From Phialophora verrucosa (lineage: Eukaryota > Ascomycota > Eurotiomycetes > Chaetothyriales > Herpotrichiellaceae): a stretch of 64,000 bases of DNA. The position numbers were made by a program, and so were the translations under genes. The stretch lies in the NCBI GenBank assembly GCA_002099365.1, contig MSED01000004.1, forward strand, positions 2,852,001 to 2,916,000. Reading direction: 5' to 3'. Each line of letters starts with the position of its first letter. The stretch's first letter is position 1. Positions 1 through 10,393 of this stretch are shown one piece after another. The notes beneath the pieces were generated by a model. The model searched no databases and was not told the DNA's origin. It worked only from the letters and a program-made list of their open reading frames with translations.

Positions 1-627
1 TAATAGGCCAAAAAAGCAATGCGTGGCGGGCCAGCCCTGTGACGATGTGGAATGGATGAAAGGTGCAAAAAGGATGTCAAGGGAGAGAATGAGGAAGAAG
101 CAGACAGCTTCTTCATGGCAGCTGATGTGCTAGAGGAAGGTGCCCTCGTCAATGGTCAACATGCAGGCGCCGGGGAAAGGTCAGCGGAAGGAAACACACG
201 AGCAGACGGTCAGCGTCTGCGCGTGGCAGCCCATCAGAGGCGTCGAGGCAAGAACTTCCAAGCCTCGCGATCAGAGCAAGAGACAAATCATGTCTGAAGC
301 GAGGTCAGGCTGCCATTCAAGAAGGCCACCAAAGGGTGCGGACAGCTGGCTGCTGGCCTTGGCCGTCGGGCTTGTGATGTGATACTGTAGCGGTGAATGA
401 TGATGGCTCTCGGCGCTGGTGGCCTCGGCGTCGCAATCCGGGGGTCACGGGTGATTTAGACTGCGGGGATGCCTGTAGAACCAGCCTCGGGCGCCAAGTG
501 AGGGTAGAGCGCGACAGTTTCGCGTGCAGCCAATTTACGCGTGTTCTTTGGGTGCGTTTTTGTCGCCTCTGGCGAGACTACGCTCATATCGACGTGGTTC
601 ATAGGCATACAGGGTGATTCAGGCAAG
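1..627. other. Left-edge intergenic region upstream of MSH2
   Basis: No open frame here looks like a real protein. The small frames are short, compositionally random and overlap one another on both strands. The last few hundred bases presumably hold the promoter and 5' leader of MSH2. I could not point to a TATA box or a clear transcription-factor site. Confidence 0.5.
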
Positions 628-3485
628 ATGGCATCGAGACCAGAACTTAAGGTACATATGCACCCTAACACCGCAGTTACACTTACTCACAGACTGAATA
701 GGTCGACGACGAGGGTGGCTTCATCCGCTCCTTTCGCTCCTTGCCAGCCAAACCCGACGGGAATAATACCATCCGTGTCCTCGACCGATCCGACTACTAC
801 TCAGCGCACGGTGAAGATGCAGAGTTCATTGCAAGGACTGTATACAAGACCACTGCTGTCATTCGAAATCTAGGCCGTCCAGAAAATGCTCTACCCAGTG
901 TCACTATGTCCACGACGGTGTTCCGCAACCTCCTACGAGAATCACTGTTCAAACTGGGCAAGAGAGTCGAAATATGGGAGGCGAGCGGCAAAGGACAATG
1001 GAAGCTGGCTCGCCAGGCTAGTCCCGGTAATTTACAGGCGGTTGAAGAAGAGCTTGGCTCCGGCATGGACAGCCAGGGCGACAGTGCTCCGATTATTCTA
1101 GCCGTCAGGATCAGCGCAAAAGCAGGCGAGGCCAGAAGCGTCGGTGTCTGCTTTGCCGATGCCAGTGTGAGGGAGCTAGGCGTGAGCGAGTTCCTGGACA
1201 ACGACCTCTACTCGAACTTCGAGAGTCTCCTCATCCAACTGGGGGTCAAAGAGTGTATTGTGGCGGGGAGTCTACAGAAGAAGGATCCCGAGCTGGCCAA
1301 GATTAGACAAATTGCCGACTCGTGCAACATTGCCATCTCTGAGAGAGCGGCATCAGACTGGGCGACCAAGGACATTGAGCAAGATCTGTCTAGGCTTCTG
1401 AAGGGCGAGAACGCCATAGGGCTTCTGCCTCAGACCGACCTCAAACTAGCAATGGGCAGTGCGGCGGCGCTCATCAAATATCTTGGTGTCATGACAGATC
1501 CCAGCAACTTCGGCCAATATCGACTGTATCAGCACGATCTTGGTGGCTACATGAAGCTTGATGCGGCTGCCCTTAGGGCTCTGAACCTCATGCCCGGCCC
1601 GAGAGATGGGGCGAAAAGCATGAGCTTGTTCGGTTTGCTCAATCATTGCAAGACTCCCATGGGAGGCCGACTGCTCGCTCAATGGCTCAAACAGCCGTTG
1701 ATGAGCTTGTCGGAAATCGAAAAGAGGCAGCAGCTTGTGGAAGCTTTTGTCACCGACACTGAACTTCGTCAGACGATGCAAGAAGAGCATCTTCGGTCGA
1801 TACCAGACCTATACCGCCTGGCCAAGAAGTTCCAGCGAAAACAAGCAAATCTCGAAGATGTGGTCCGCGCATATCAAGTTGTAATTCGGCTTCCAGGCTT
1901 CATCGAAGCACTGGAAACTGTGGTTGACGAGCAATACCAGATTCCGCTCGATGAGCAATACACGTCGAAGTTGAAGGACATCTCTGGTTTCTTGGGCAAA
2001 CTGGCCGAAATGGTGGAAACGACAGTCGACCTGGATGCCCTTGACCGCCACGAATTCATCATCAAACCGGAATTTGACGAAAAGCTCAAAGTGATCCGCT
2101 CCAAACTCGACAGAATCAAACATTCAATGGATGCTGAATACCGACGAGTTGGCAAAGATCTCAATCAAGAACTAGACAAAAAGCTGTTCCTCGAGAATCA
2201 CAGAGTGCATGGTCATGTGTTCAGGCTCACCCGCACCGAAGCCGGGTGTATACGAAACAAGAAAGATTACAAGGAAGTTTCCACACAAAAGAATGGAGTT
2301 TTCTTTACAACAAATACCTTGCAAGAGTTAAGACGAGAACATGATCGGCTCTCGGGGTCTTACAACCACCAGCAAAATTCACTGGTATCCGAGGTTGTGA
2401 GTGTGGCTTCGTCATATACTCCGGTGATTGAACAGCTAGCGGCCATTATCGCCCACCTTGATGTGGTAGTCAGCCTGGCTCATGCATCGGTGCATGCTCC
2501 AACAGCGTACGTCCGCCCGAAAATGCACGAACGGGGCACAGGAGACACCATCTTGAAAGAAGCACGTCACCCATGCATGGAAGCTCAAGACGACATCAAC
2601 TTCATTACCAATGATGTCGAACTCAAACGGGACAGCTCAAGGTTCCTCATAATTACAGGCCCGAACATGGGTGGCAAGTCTACGTACATACGCACGATCG
2701 GCTGCATCGCTCTAATGGCCCAAATCGGCTGCTTCGTACCCTGTTCTGAAGCGGAGCTTACGATCTTTGACTGCGTTCTTGCTCGTGTCGGAGCATCCGA
2801 CTCACAACTTAAGGGTGTCTCAACGTTTATGGCCGAAATGCTTGAAACTGCGAATATCCTCAAGAGCGCCACACAAGATTCCTTGATCATCATCGATGAA
2901 CTCGGTCGCGGCACGAGCACCTACGACGGGTTCGGTCTCGCCTGGGCAATCAGCGAAGAAGTCGTTGCACAAATAGGTGCATTTGGATGTTTTGCCACGC
3001 ATTTCCATGAGTTGACTGCCTTGGCAGACAAATTCCCCAACGCGGTCAAGAATCTGCATGTCGTTGCATTTGTGGGCGACCAAGATACGAACATGGCAGA
3101 TGGAGATGATACATCATCAAAGAGGCGGAGAGAAGTCACTCTATTGTATAGAGTCGAGCCCGGCATAAGCGATCAAAGTTTCGGCATCCACGTGGCTGAA
3201 CTTGTCCGCTTCCCAGAGAAAGTCGTTAATATGGCGCGGCGCAAGGCTGAAGAGCTTGAGGATTTCACGAGCGCAGGAGGAGAAGCCAAGATGGAGGACT
3301 TCTCAAAAGATGATGCAGATGAAGCAAGCAAGTTGATGAAGGAGATGCTGAAAAATTGGAAGCAACAAGTCGAAGCCAGAGGAAATATGAGCAAAGACGA
3401 CAAGCTTCAACTGATGAGGGACATGGTAAGGAAAGATGAGAGGTTGATGGGAAACCCCTTTTTCCAGACTGTTCAGACATTGTAA
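628..3485 (+). CDS. MSH2: DNA mismatch repair protein MSH2 (MutS homolog 2)
   Basis: MSH2 pairs with MSH6 or MSH3 in the nucleus to recognise base mismatches and insertion loops and start mismatch repair. Two exons encode 935 residues, a normal length for the family. The start is an ATG giving MASRPELK. A 50-bp intron (652-701) then restores the conserved N-terminal reading VDDEGGFIR. Starting instead at the downstream ATG (741) would lose this segment. The MutS I, II, III and V domains follow in order. The ABC-type ATPase has Walker A GPNMGGKST at about residues 661-669, Walker B DELGRGTS at about 740-747, and a THFHEL switch near 775. The reading frame is intact. The family assignment is certain; the intron is inferred from frame and conservation. 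Confidence 0.97.
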
Positions 3486-3780
3486 ACGCCAGACAGCGAT
3501 GAAGCTTGACCTGTGGGCAAAAGCATGGTGTTTGGAGTTACTCCACTGTCTACGAGTAGTACTGACTCGAGATTGCAGTATCCGGTTTTCTGTCGACAGT
3601 GGATATCTTAAAGAATGATGATGCTGGATTGTGTGTGTGCTTATGTCCCAATTCGATTTCCCTGATGCATGCCTTGCTCCATGAGCTTGACCCAGCTCAT
3701 ATGCGCAGAAAGACGGGAAGTTTGCCTCTGCTGAATCTCCCAGGCATCAAATGCACAACAATTATTCAACCTACACGACC

Positions 3781-4208
3781 CTATGAAGCCTTGTTCTTGA
3801 TATTGCCCCTCACATCATCATTTCCACCATACTGTTCCTCATACTGTTTCTTCAGATGCTCCGGGCCTTCTCCAGCAGCTCCCTGATCAAAATCTCCTGC
3901 TTTCGTCGGCCGACCGGTGTTCTTCTGGATATCTCCTCCCTCTTCAACGGGGATCTCACGGTTGTTTCCCGCCCCCGAGACTTTGCTGCCATACTCGGCG
4001 GTGCTGCCAGGGAATTTGCTGGTTACGCTTTGGTCGATTCCAGATTCATCGGCTGGCAGAAGTATTAGCTTATTGAAGAAGGGAATGGAGGGAACAACGT
4101 ACCGCTCACACTTGCTCCATGGCCTAGCTTAGCCGCAGTAGAGTTTAGATCACGCTCAGCGGCTTTGGCGATGTCGATAGGGTCCTGGCCTTTGTATTCT
4201 GCAGACAT
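3781..4208 (-). CDS. Small hydrophilic stress-type protein (conserved in filamentous fungi)
   Basis: Two exons joined over a 50-bp intron (4053-4102) encode 125 residues. The protein starts MSAEYKGQDPIDIAKAAERD and is rich in Gly, Glu, Asp, Asn and Lys. It has no membrane segment or signal peptide and contains FPGSTAEYGSKVSGAGNNRE and TGRPTKAGDFDQG. Its composition resembles small LEA-like or hydrophilin-type fungal proteins, but I cannot name a characterised family. Upstream on the same strand lie a consensus TATA box and a CCCCT/AGGGG element near 4502-4514, and a perfect CTACTAAC branch-like sequence (4308-4315) that could belong to a 5' UTR intron. A stress-induced role is inferred from composition and promoter only. 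Confidence 0.75.
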
Positions 4209-5249
4209 TGTGGTAAAGCGAGCTTGGTTGCTGTCAATCGCGGCGGTGTTGTATGAAGTATCCTAAGTCGTAGTATTATTTTGTCAGAAGATGGTGTACG
4301 AGCATTCGTTAGTAGTCCGCCAAAATATATCCAAACACCCACAGACAGAATTTGTACCTGCTTTCCATGGCATCACTGGCAACACGACACTCGTACTCTG
4401 ATGTCATTGGATAACGTCATGATGCTTCAGGCCTGTTCGGAAATGAATTCCATTGCTGTTTGGGGTCTTTTCCCTTTTCGGGGTACGCAAGGCTGAGAAG
4501 ACCCCTTTTATATAGCCACGGCGGCCTCCCCAGCCAACATCTAGAAGTTGGAACTTCACTGCCAGACACTAGCCTCAACTTCACTTCATAATTTAATTGA
4601 TTAGCAATATATATTTTAAATGCCGAAATCGTCCCAACTTCTACACCAAAATTGGTGACTCTGTATGCATAACCCCTCATCAATATGGCACTTTTTCCGA
4701 ACCCAGGAAATCTGTGCCCCGAGGCGGATTACAGGTCTGCGAGTTTGGAGTTACCTGCTAAAAACAACCACCAAAGTATCTTGTAGCGTAAGTTCATGAA
4801 AATTGTTCCCCCTACAAGAGAAACGGGCCAGTGTAAGGGGTGCGTCCCTGCCTGGTTTGGGCGTTTTCACAGGGGTTCGAACTGGGGTCCTTGGGGCTCG
4901 AATCTGATTTTTTGTGCCTTGAGAACTCTCATTAAATTTTTGGTCGAGAGTGAATGTGTGCGGGCTTGGCGATTTGTTGATGCAGCGGCGAGCCAGTCTT
5001 CGAGAATGCTAATGTTCGCCTCAACCTCCCCTGCCTACGACGGGCATGCCTTCCCACAGATGCTTGACCTCAGGTAAGTGCTGCTGATCAGATGGAGCCG
5101 TATTCTGAGGATACAGTGCTCCTTCCCCGTCATGCGCGATATTATGAGCTGCTTCTACATCGCTCCAGTTTGTTCTACTGTGGTCTCATCGAGTGGCGAA
5201 GTAATGCCCGTCATCTTTTTGTCGTGTCAAGCCTACACATCGAAACACG
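4209..5249. other. Divergent intergenic region, 1.0 kb
   Basis: This region separates the minus-strand small hydrophilic protein gene from the plus-strand gene beginning at 5250. The left half holds the TATA box described separately and a possible 5' UTR intron of the small gene. Around 4575-4625 there is a short AT-rich stretch. No protein-coding frame is convincing. Confidence 0.5.
4502..4514 (-). promoter_or_regulatory. TATA box with adjoining AGGGG stress element
   Basis: On the minus strand the sequence reads TATATAAAAGGGG, a textbook TATA box running directly into an AGGGG pentamer (the stress-response-element core known from yeast). It lies about 300 bp upstream of the start codon of the small hydrophilic protein gene, which is transcribed from this strand. 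The motif is read directly; its function is inferred. Confidence 0.5.
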
Positions 5250-7394
5250 ATGCCTGATACACAGATGGTATTTGACTCTCGTTCCATCAGTGCAAGAAGC
5301 CGCAGGTCTTCGATCTCTGCAATACCTCGTCCTGTGTCTGGCACTTCTCGTCATGCTACATCCACAGCTTCCAGAGCCGGGAGAGGAGACTCACCAGCAG
5401 TGGGCACTACTCTGAACACTCATACTCACAGGAAGTCATGGCATCCTAACGACGGCCTTGCTCCCGTCTCGTACCGAAAGCCTGAGCTTCAGGTATCGCA
5501 GCCCTCCGAATATTCCCTCCCGTACCAGCAGCGATCCCACCATGACCTCTCTGGTACTCGACAACAGCTTTACATTCGCAACCTCTCCACACACTCTCTC
5601 AATGTCCCTGATACAAATACGGCGCTTCACCATCTCAAGCAGGTTTCGAGTTCCAATGCCCTTCCCAAATCAAAGACGATGAGCAGCTTCCTGTCTCCAC
5701 CACGAGACACGACGCCGGGAAGACGCCTCCTTCAACCTATTGGCCCACCACTCCCCAGAACACAGACTTTGGGAAACATCTCATGCTTCAGCCCATTAAC
5801 ACACTCGCCTTCTCCGAGGAAGCCCAAATCAGTTTCGCTCTCACCTCCGCAGCAACACCACAACAACACCAGCCAGCTGAACATTGCTGATGCCTTGGGT
5901 GAAAGCAGGATGACGAAGAAAGAGGTGGACCTAATGAAACAAGTGCAACGAGAGGCAGCAGCTAACCGTGCTCGGCTTCGAAACGCACACCAACAACACA
6001 ACTCCTCGCAATACGCAACCTCGGAGGGGTCCACAACAAACAGAGACATCCTGAACACGTCCGTAAACGATGCTCCCAGCACACGCAGTCTCGAAGACGT
6101 GAAGAGAAGATCATCATCTGGGCGGCTGCTGTTCATCAACTCCACCTTAGCAAACAGGAACTGGCAACAGAGTGGTCCTTCAACTGCGAATACTGTGACC
6201 AGCATTGGAAGCATCACCAGCTCCGAGCCAAGTCACAAAGATGAGAATGACCCTAGAGACGTAAGTTATGTCCGACTGGCTTGGTCTCAATCTTCTGTAC
6301 TAATGGTCGGTCAGGTGTACGTCGCAGAACCGAGGGCGTACTGGGCAGGTCGATATATTTCCTTGTGTGACCGACTCCGTATGAGAGAGCTTAAGAGACC
6401 TCCTCCCTCGCCATGTGAGTCGACCGAGAAGCAGATTGATCGTTGGTTCGAAAGCAGTGAAAAGGTTCGGATGAACTCTGCTCTGGAAGAATTGAGGGGC
6501 TATTGCAAGACGTCCGAAGCACTCAGGAGCTTTGAAGAATTTGAGGCCCCTTTATTGAAAAGTATTGGGATATCTCGCCAAAGTCTTAATCGAGCAGGAG
6601 CTCTTGCACACGGAGCCAAAGAAGCGGGCAAGGGGCTGAAGGCGTCCCGCACGATGCCCTTAGCCATCAGTGTGTCACACACTCCCACCACTCCGTCGCC
6701 GATGAGTGGGATATCAAGCGTCAATGCTGACGCTGTCATGACGGGTGCGTCGAGGACGTTCTATGGCGAAGGTAACTTGACTAAAAGTAAGACCACCGGC
6801 AACCTTGCATCGCTTATTCCGATCATTCCAAAGCGACGGCACGTTATCATAGCTGGTCCAGCACCCAAACCGGCCACAGTCCAGCAAGTCTCCCACAGAC
6901 GGAAGACTTCCTACTTCGAGTGCTCCCCTGAGACCAGAACCAAAGCACTGAAGGACCGCGAGCAACGTGCGGCTCGAAGAGCGGCCGAAGCACACTGGCG
7001 ATCAATGTCGCAGGCGGTCTCTCCAGAAGGACCCAAGAGCCGTCCAGCCTCTGATAAGGTTGGCGAAACTGCAGAGCAGACTCTACCCCAACCCATCTCT
7101 TACAGCTCCAAGATCGAGGGACATGACGAAGTCAGCTATTCTTTGAGCGCCACCGCGTTAGAGAGCGGACATGGACTACCACCACCAGCGCCGACAAACC
7201 TTGCGCCATCTCGGGTTGAGTTGGTCAACATGTCTTCGGGCGGCAAGGAGAAAGTGATCAAGTCTAGACACAAGCCAGAGCGCCAGTTCAGTGGGGACAG
7301 GATGAAGAATCTGCTCGGAGCTGGGGTAAGAGAGGTGAGGAAGATGGGTCGCCGTGTCAGTGGTATGAGCTGGCCAGGAAACGGTGAAGACTAG
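5250..7394 (+). CDS. Long, mostly disordered conserved ascomycete protein
   Basis: The open frame begins MPDTQMVFDSRSIS. It is very rich in Ser, Pro, Thr, Arg and His over its first 330 residues and again over the last 200, as expected for an intrinsically disordered regulatory or scaffold protein. A more conserved-looking central block contains AYWAGRYISLCDRLRMREL and a helical segment ending near KSIGISRQ. A GTAAGT donor, an ACTAAT branch and a CAG acceptor define an intron at 6261-6314 (54 bp). It happens to be in frame, so the spliced product is 696 residues rather than 714. The GRYxxLxDRxxxE type of core occurs in other fungal hypothetical proteins, but I do not know its function. The tail is basic and ends MSWPGNGED. 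Confidence 0.75.
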   Translation: MPDTQMVFDSRSISARSRRSSISAIPRPVSGTSRHATSTASRAGRGDSPAVGTTLNTHTHRKSWHPNDGLAPVSYRKPELQVSQPSEYSLPYQQRSHHDLSGTRQQLYIRNLSTHSLNVPDTNTALHHLKQVSSSNALPKSKTMSSFLSPPRDTTPGRRLLQPIGPPLPRTQTLGNISCFSPLTHSPSPRKPKSVSLSPPQQHHNNTSQLNIADALGESRMTKKEVDLMKQVQREAAANRARLRNAHQQHNSSQYATSEGSTTNRDILNTSVNDAPSTRSLEDVKRRSSSGRLLFINSTLANRNWQQSGPSTANTVTSIGSITSSEPSHKDENDPRDVSYVRLAWSQSSVLMVGQVYVAEPRAYWAGRYISLCDRLRMRELKRPPPSPCESTEKQIDRWFESSEKVRMNSALEELRGYCKTSEALRSFEEFEAPLLKSIGISRQSLNRAGALAHGAKEAGKGLKASRTMPLAISVSHTPTTPSPMSGISSVNADAVMTGASRTFYGEGNLTKSKTTGNLASLIPIIPKRRHVIIAGPAPKPATVQQVSHRRKTSYFECSPETRTKALKDREQRAARRAAEAHWRSMSQAVSPEGPKSRPASDKVGETAEQTLPQPISYSSKIEGHDEVSYSLSATALESGHGLPPPAPTNLAPSRVELVNMSSGGKEKVIKSRHKPERQFSGDRMKNLLGAGVREVRKMGRRVSGMSWPGNGED

Positions 7395-7591
7395 TCTGTG
7401 CCTGGAAGTGTCAGCGACCAGAATGTGCTAGTGTAGGTGTATGAAGAGGCGAATAGCTCTGCGCAGTAGTGCTCAATACACCGTTCTTGTGCTGTTAAGC
7501 ACGGCTCTACCATGAAGACAGCCTCCAAATCCATATCCAAGAACACCAGGGATCATGCTCAAAAAGAATCCACAAACACCACAAGCTGCAT

Positions 7592-9034
7592 TTATACAGG
7601 GGCCCAATGAATCTCCACGCGTACATCCCTCTGCCCACCGCCATTATCCGCAAAAACATCCACTTTCTCAAACCGGCTGGGCACCCTCTCCGCCCAAAAG
7701 ACACTGCTGTTCCGATACACCAGCACCTTTTCATCGTCGGCGCTACTGGAGAAAATCCCCTGCACTGAAGCTTGTCTCGTGCATTCGAATTTATTCGTGA
7801 CCGGATTGACGAGACACGGCGAATAAGACGAAGAGAGGGAGAATAGCGGCGCGTGGCCGGGGTCGACGACATCGCGCTTCGAGCGGTATATGGCACACTG
7901 GCCCGAGGTGTACCATTTGCCGTAGCGGATGAGGCAGCCTTTCCTTTCCGTGGTGTCGAGGAAGTGGATTTCCAGATGGCCCTTGCCGGTAAAGGGTGTG
8001 GACGGGACCGTTGGTTCCGGCGGGGACGAAGGATGAGTCGCTGTGGGCGAGGGCGAGGAAGGCTGTTTCGGCAGGTATGTGATCCCACGGCGCGGACAGT
8101 TGGACAAGATCCCGTCGGGCGGAGCGGGGACGAAGTGTCTGCGCACGGTGCTTGCGTTGAGGAATGGAGATCCGGCGGCCGACTCACTACTCGTAGAGGG
8201 GAGGGGCCCCGCTGTGTCGACGTAAGTGCTGTGGCGGAGCGAGCCCCGCACGCTGAAGTGGTACCATATCTCATTCAGTTCGCCCCTGTGGTTGCAGCGG
8301 AAGGTGACCGGCTGGGCGTGGCGGGACGAGGAGACGGCGTCCTCGAGATCGCGGAGCGTGTATCGCTTCGTGGAACTGGGGAGGATCCCCGCCTCGGCGA
8401 GGATCGCGTACGTGTCCAGCGTGCGAAACAGAGACGTCGTGTGGACGAAATAGTCCAGCACGTCGAGGTGAGCTTGATGACGACGCGGACCATCAGTGTC
8501 TGGCGAATAACAGTCCGGTTCGAGCGTCGAGATGCATGTCCCGTGCTTGTTCCACTCGTGGGACCAGAGGTGTTCGTCGTCCCCGTCGTAGGACAGCCAG
8601 TAGGTGTCCATGAAATCGAGCAGTTCCGTGGCCGAGCCGGAGTCACTGTCCGCCAGGGCTCGGCTCAATACACTGCGGATGTCGGAGTGGGTGCGCGAGG
8701 AATCGCAAAAGGCATCGAACCCGCCCGTGCACAGATCGGGCCATAAGCCGTGGATAGTCCACGACGTGTTGGGGCCGATCGGAGGCGCCGTGTCCCAGAA
8801 TTGAGTCTGGAGGAAATGCCCGGACGGGTGGTTGATGCAGCATGTGTTCAGTGAGTCTGGAGGCGAGGCAGGGCAGGAGAGAGTGGGCGGGTTGGGGCAG
8901 GAGTGCTGCTTTGATAGGGGTAGGGATGAGAATGGGGAAAGGACATTGTTAAGATTCGACTGTAGGGGGGTTTGGCGATGGAGCAGAGATGAGAGAATGG
9001 GAATTTGGGCCACGAGTTGCGATAGGGGAAGCAT
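7592..9034 (-). CDS. Ribonuclease T2 with C-terminal extension (Rny1-like)
   Basis: RNase T2 enzymes are secreted or vacuolar endoribonucleases that cleave single-stranded RNA through a 2',3'-cyclic phosphate. The single 480-residue frame shows both catalytic blocks. The first is WTIHGLWPD (catalytic His about residue 95). The second is HLWSHEWNKHGTC (Glu about 160, His about 164). The N-terminus is moderately hydrophobic and consistent with secretory targeting. Cysteines are spaced as in the family. About 200 residues follow the catalytic domain: a Pro/Ser/Thr-rich linker, then a C-terminal module, as in yeast Rny1-type enzymes. The unusually long open frames on the opposite strand result from high GC content and are not genes. 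Confidence 0.92.
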   Translation of the reverse strand: MLPLSQLVAQIPILSSLLHRQTPLQSNLNNVLSPFSSLPLSKQHSCPNPPTLSCPASPPDSLNTCCINHPSGHFLQTQFWDTAPPIGPNTSWTIHGLWPDLCTGGFDAFCDSSRTHSDIRSVLSRALADSDSGSATELLDFMDTYWLSYDGDDEHLWSHEWNKHGTCISTLEPDCYSPDTDGPRRHQAHLDVLDYFVHTTSLFRTLDTYAILAEAGILPSSTKRYTLRDLEDAVSSSRHAQPVTFRCNHRGELNEIWYHFSVRGSLRHSTYVDTAGPLPSTSSESAAGSPFLNASTVRRHFVPAPPDGILSNCPRRGITYLPKQPSSPSPTATHPSSPPEPTVPSTPFTGKGHLEIHFLDTTERKGCLIRYGKWYTSGQCAIYRSKRDVVDPGHAPLFSLSSSYSPCLVNPVTNKFECTRQASVQGIFSSSADDEKVLVYRNSSVFWAERVPSRFEKVDVFADNGGGQRDVRVEIHWAPV

Positions 9035-9186
9035 CTTGAATCAATTCAAGTGGAATTAATAACAATGTTAGAGGTATGGACGTGTTAACGACGGTCGACT
9101 GTTTGTCCACGAGTCAAAGTTGGCAGCGCGTCTTGTTGGTGTCGTCTGATCAACAACGATGACATCAGCAAGGCTGAGACAAAGGC

Positions 9187-10393
9187 TCACGAGGCTGAAG
9201 CTCCAGCGCTCAACGATCCACCCAGTAGCATGCTGCTGGACATGGAAGAATCTTGTGGGTACCTTGTTCCGCCTTGTTTCCTGATCTCGTCCATGATCTC
9301 CATGACTCGGAGGGTCTCTTTCCAGGGCATGATGGCGCTCTCCTTTCGGCCGGCTGCGATGTCCAGAGCGGTGTTGTCCGCCTCGTAGATAAATCCGCGG
9401 CCGACCTGGGGATATTCGTACCTTTTACTCTCAAAATCGTCTTTGGTATCATTCTTCGTGCCTGGCTTTCGGCGGTAGACTATGAACGACAGGGGGTGTG
9501 CCGCTGCTGTGCCTTTAACATCAACATGTCCTTCAGTGCCTTGGATTCTGCAAACCACGGGGTCGCGAAGACCGGACATAGTTGTGGACGTGACCACTCC
9601 TTGTCTTCCAGTCGAAGGATACTGCACCAGGATGCTTGAGGTTACCTCGACTCCGTGGAGATGAGTTTGTGCGGCTAATATTTTCGGCCTCTCAGAATTC
9701 TCCGGTGTGTTTGGATCTAGGGCCAGAAAGGACCAAGTTAGTGGGTAGATGCCGAGATCGAGCAACGTTCCTGCGCCGAGGTTGAGATCTTTGTACCGCG
9801 AGGAGTCTGGTAAGTTAGGGATGTCGACTAGCAGAGCGAAGTCAGAGGCCATGCGGAAAACATCCCCAATCACTTTATCTTCGAAGAGGAGTTTCCTCAA
9901 CTCGGCCACGAGAGGGCGGTGCCGCAGCCACATTGCCTCGTGGACATAGACGCCCTTCTTCTTTGCTGCATTGAATACTTCTCTCGCTTCGGCGGCGTTG
10001 ATAGTGAATGCTTTCTCGCAGAGCACGTTCTTCCCGGCGGCGATGGCATCCAAACAATTCTTTTTGTGGAACGAATGCGGAGTGCCTATATAGACACAGT
10101 CGACGCTAGGATCGTTGTAGACTTCCTCGTACGTGCCGTAGATGGTGGGTCTGGCCTTTGGGCAATATTTTTCGGCAAAAGCCTTGCCCTTGTCGAGGGA
10201 TGAAGAGCCAATGCATTGGACCACATGGTTCGCTTCGGCGTCGGGTCGATCAAGGACCAAGTCTTCAACGAACCAAGATGATATGAGCCCGGTCGCTGGA
10301 GGAGGGTCAGTTCGGTCAGTGCATCGACCTTCAAGTCAGCAATTGTCACGCACAAACTATCCCCCATCTGCATGTTGGGACGTCGGAAGCCAT
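9187..10393 (-). CDS. Gfo/Idh/MocA-family NAD(P) oxidoreductase (dihydrodiol dehydrogenase-like)
   Basis: The first exon starts MASDVPTCRWGIV. It is spliced over a 58-bp intron (10296-10353, donor GTGCGT) to a long second exon, giving 382 residues. The junction restores the Rossmann dinucleotide-binding segment WGIVSTGLISSW. The catalytic lysine motif CEKAF lies at about residues 106-110, in the place of the usual EKP motif, followed by the family's C-terminal alpha/beta domain. Length and motifs match trans-1,2-dihydrobenzene-1,2-diol dehydrogenase or D-xylose 1-dehydrogenase-type fungal enzymes, which oxidise sugars or aromatic diols with NADP+. The substrate cannot be assigned. Only about 150 bp separate it from the RNase T2 start on the same strand. 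Confidence 0.9.

Noticed and set aside
4865..4890. GGGGTTCGAACTGGGG, which resembles a tRNA T-loop
   Set aside because: The flanking stem does not pair and no A-box or acceptor stem can be built on either strand.
7853..8746. A 297-codon plus-strand frame inside the RNase T2 gene
   Set aside because: It lies exactly antisense to the catalytic domain of RNase T2, has an arginine-rich GC-driven composition and no motif. It is a shadow frame.
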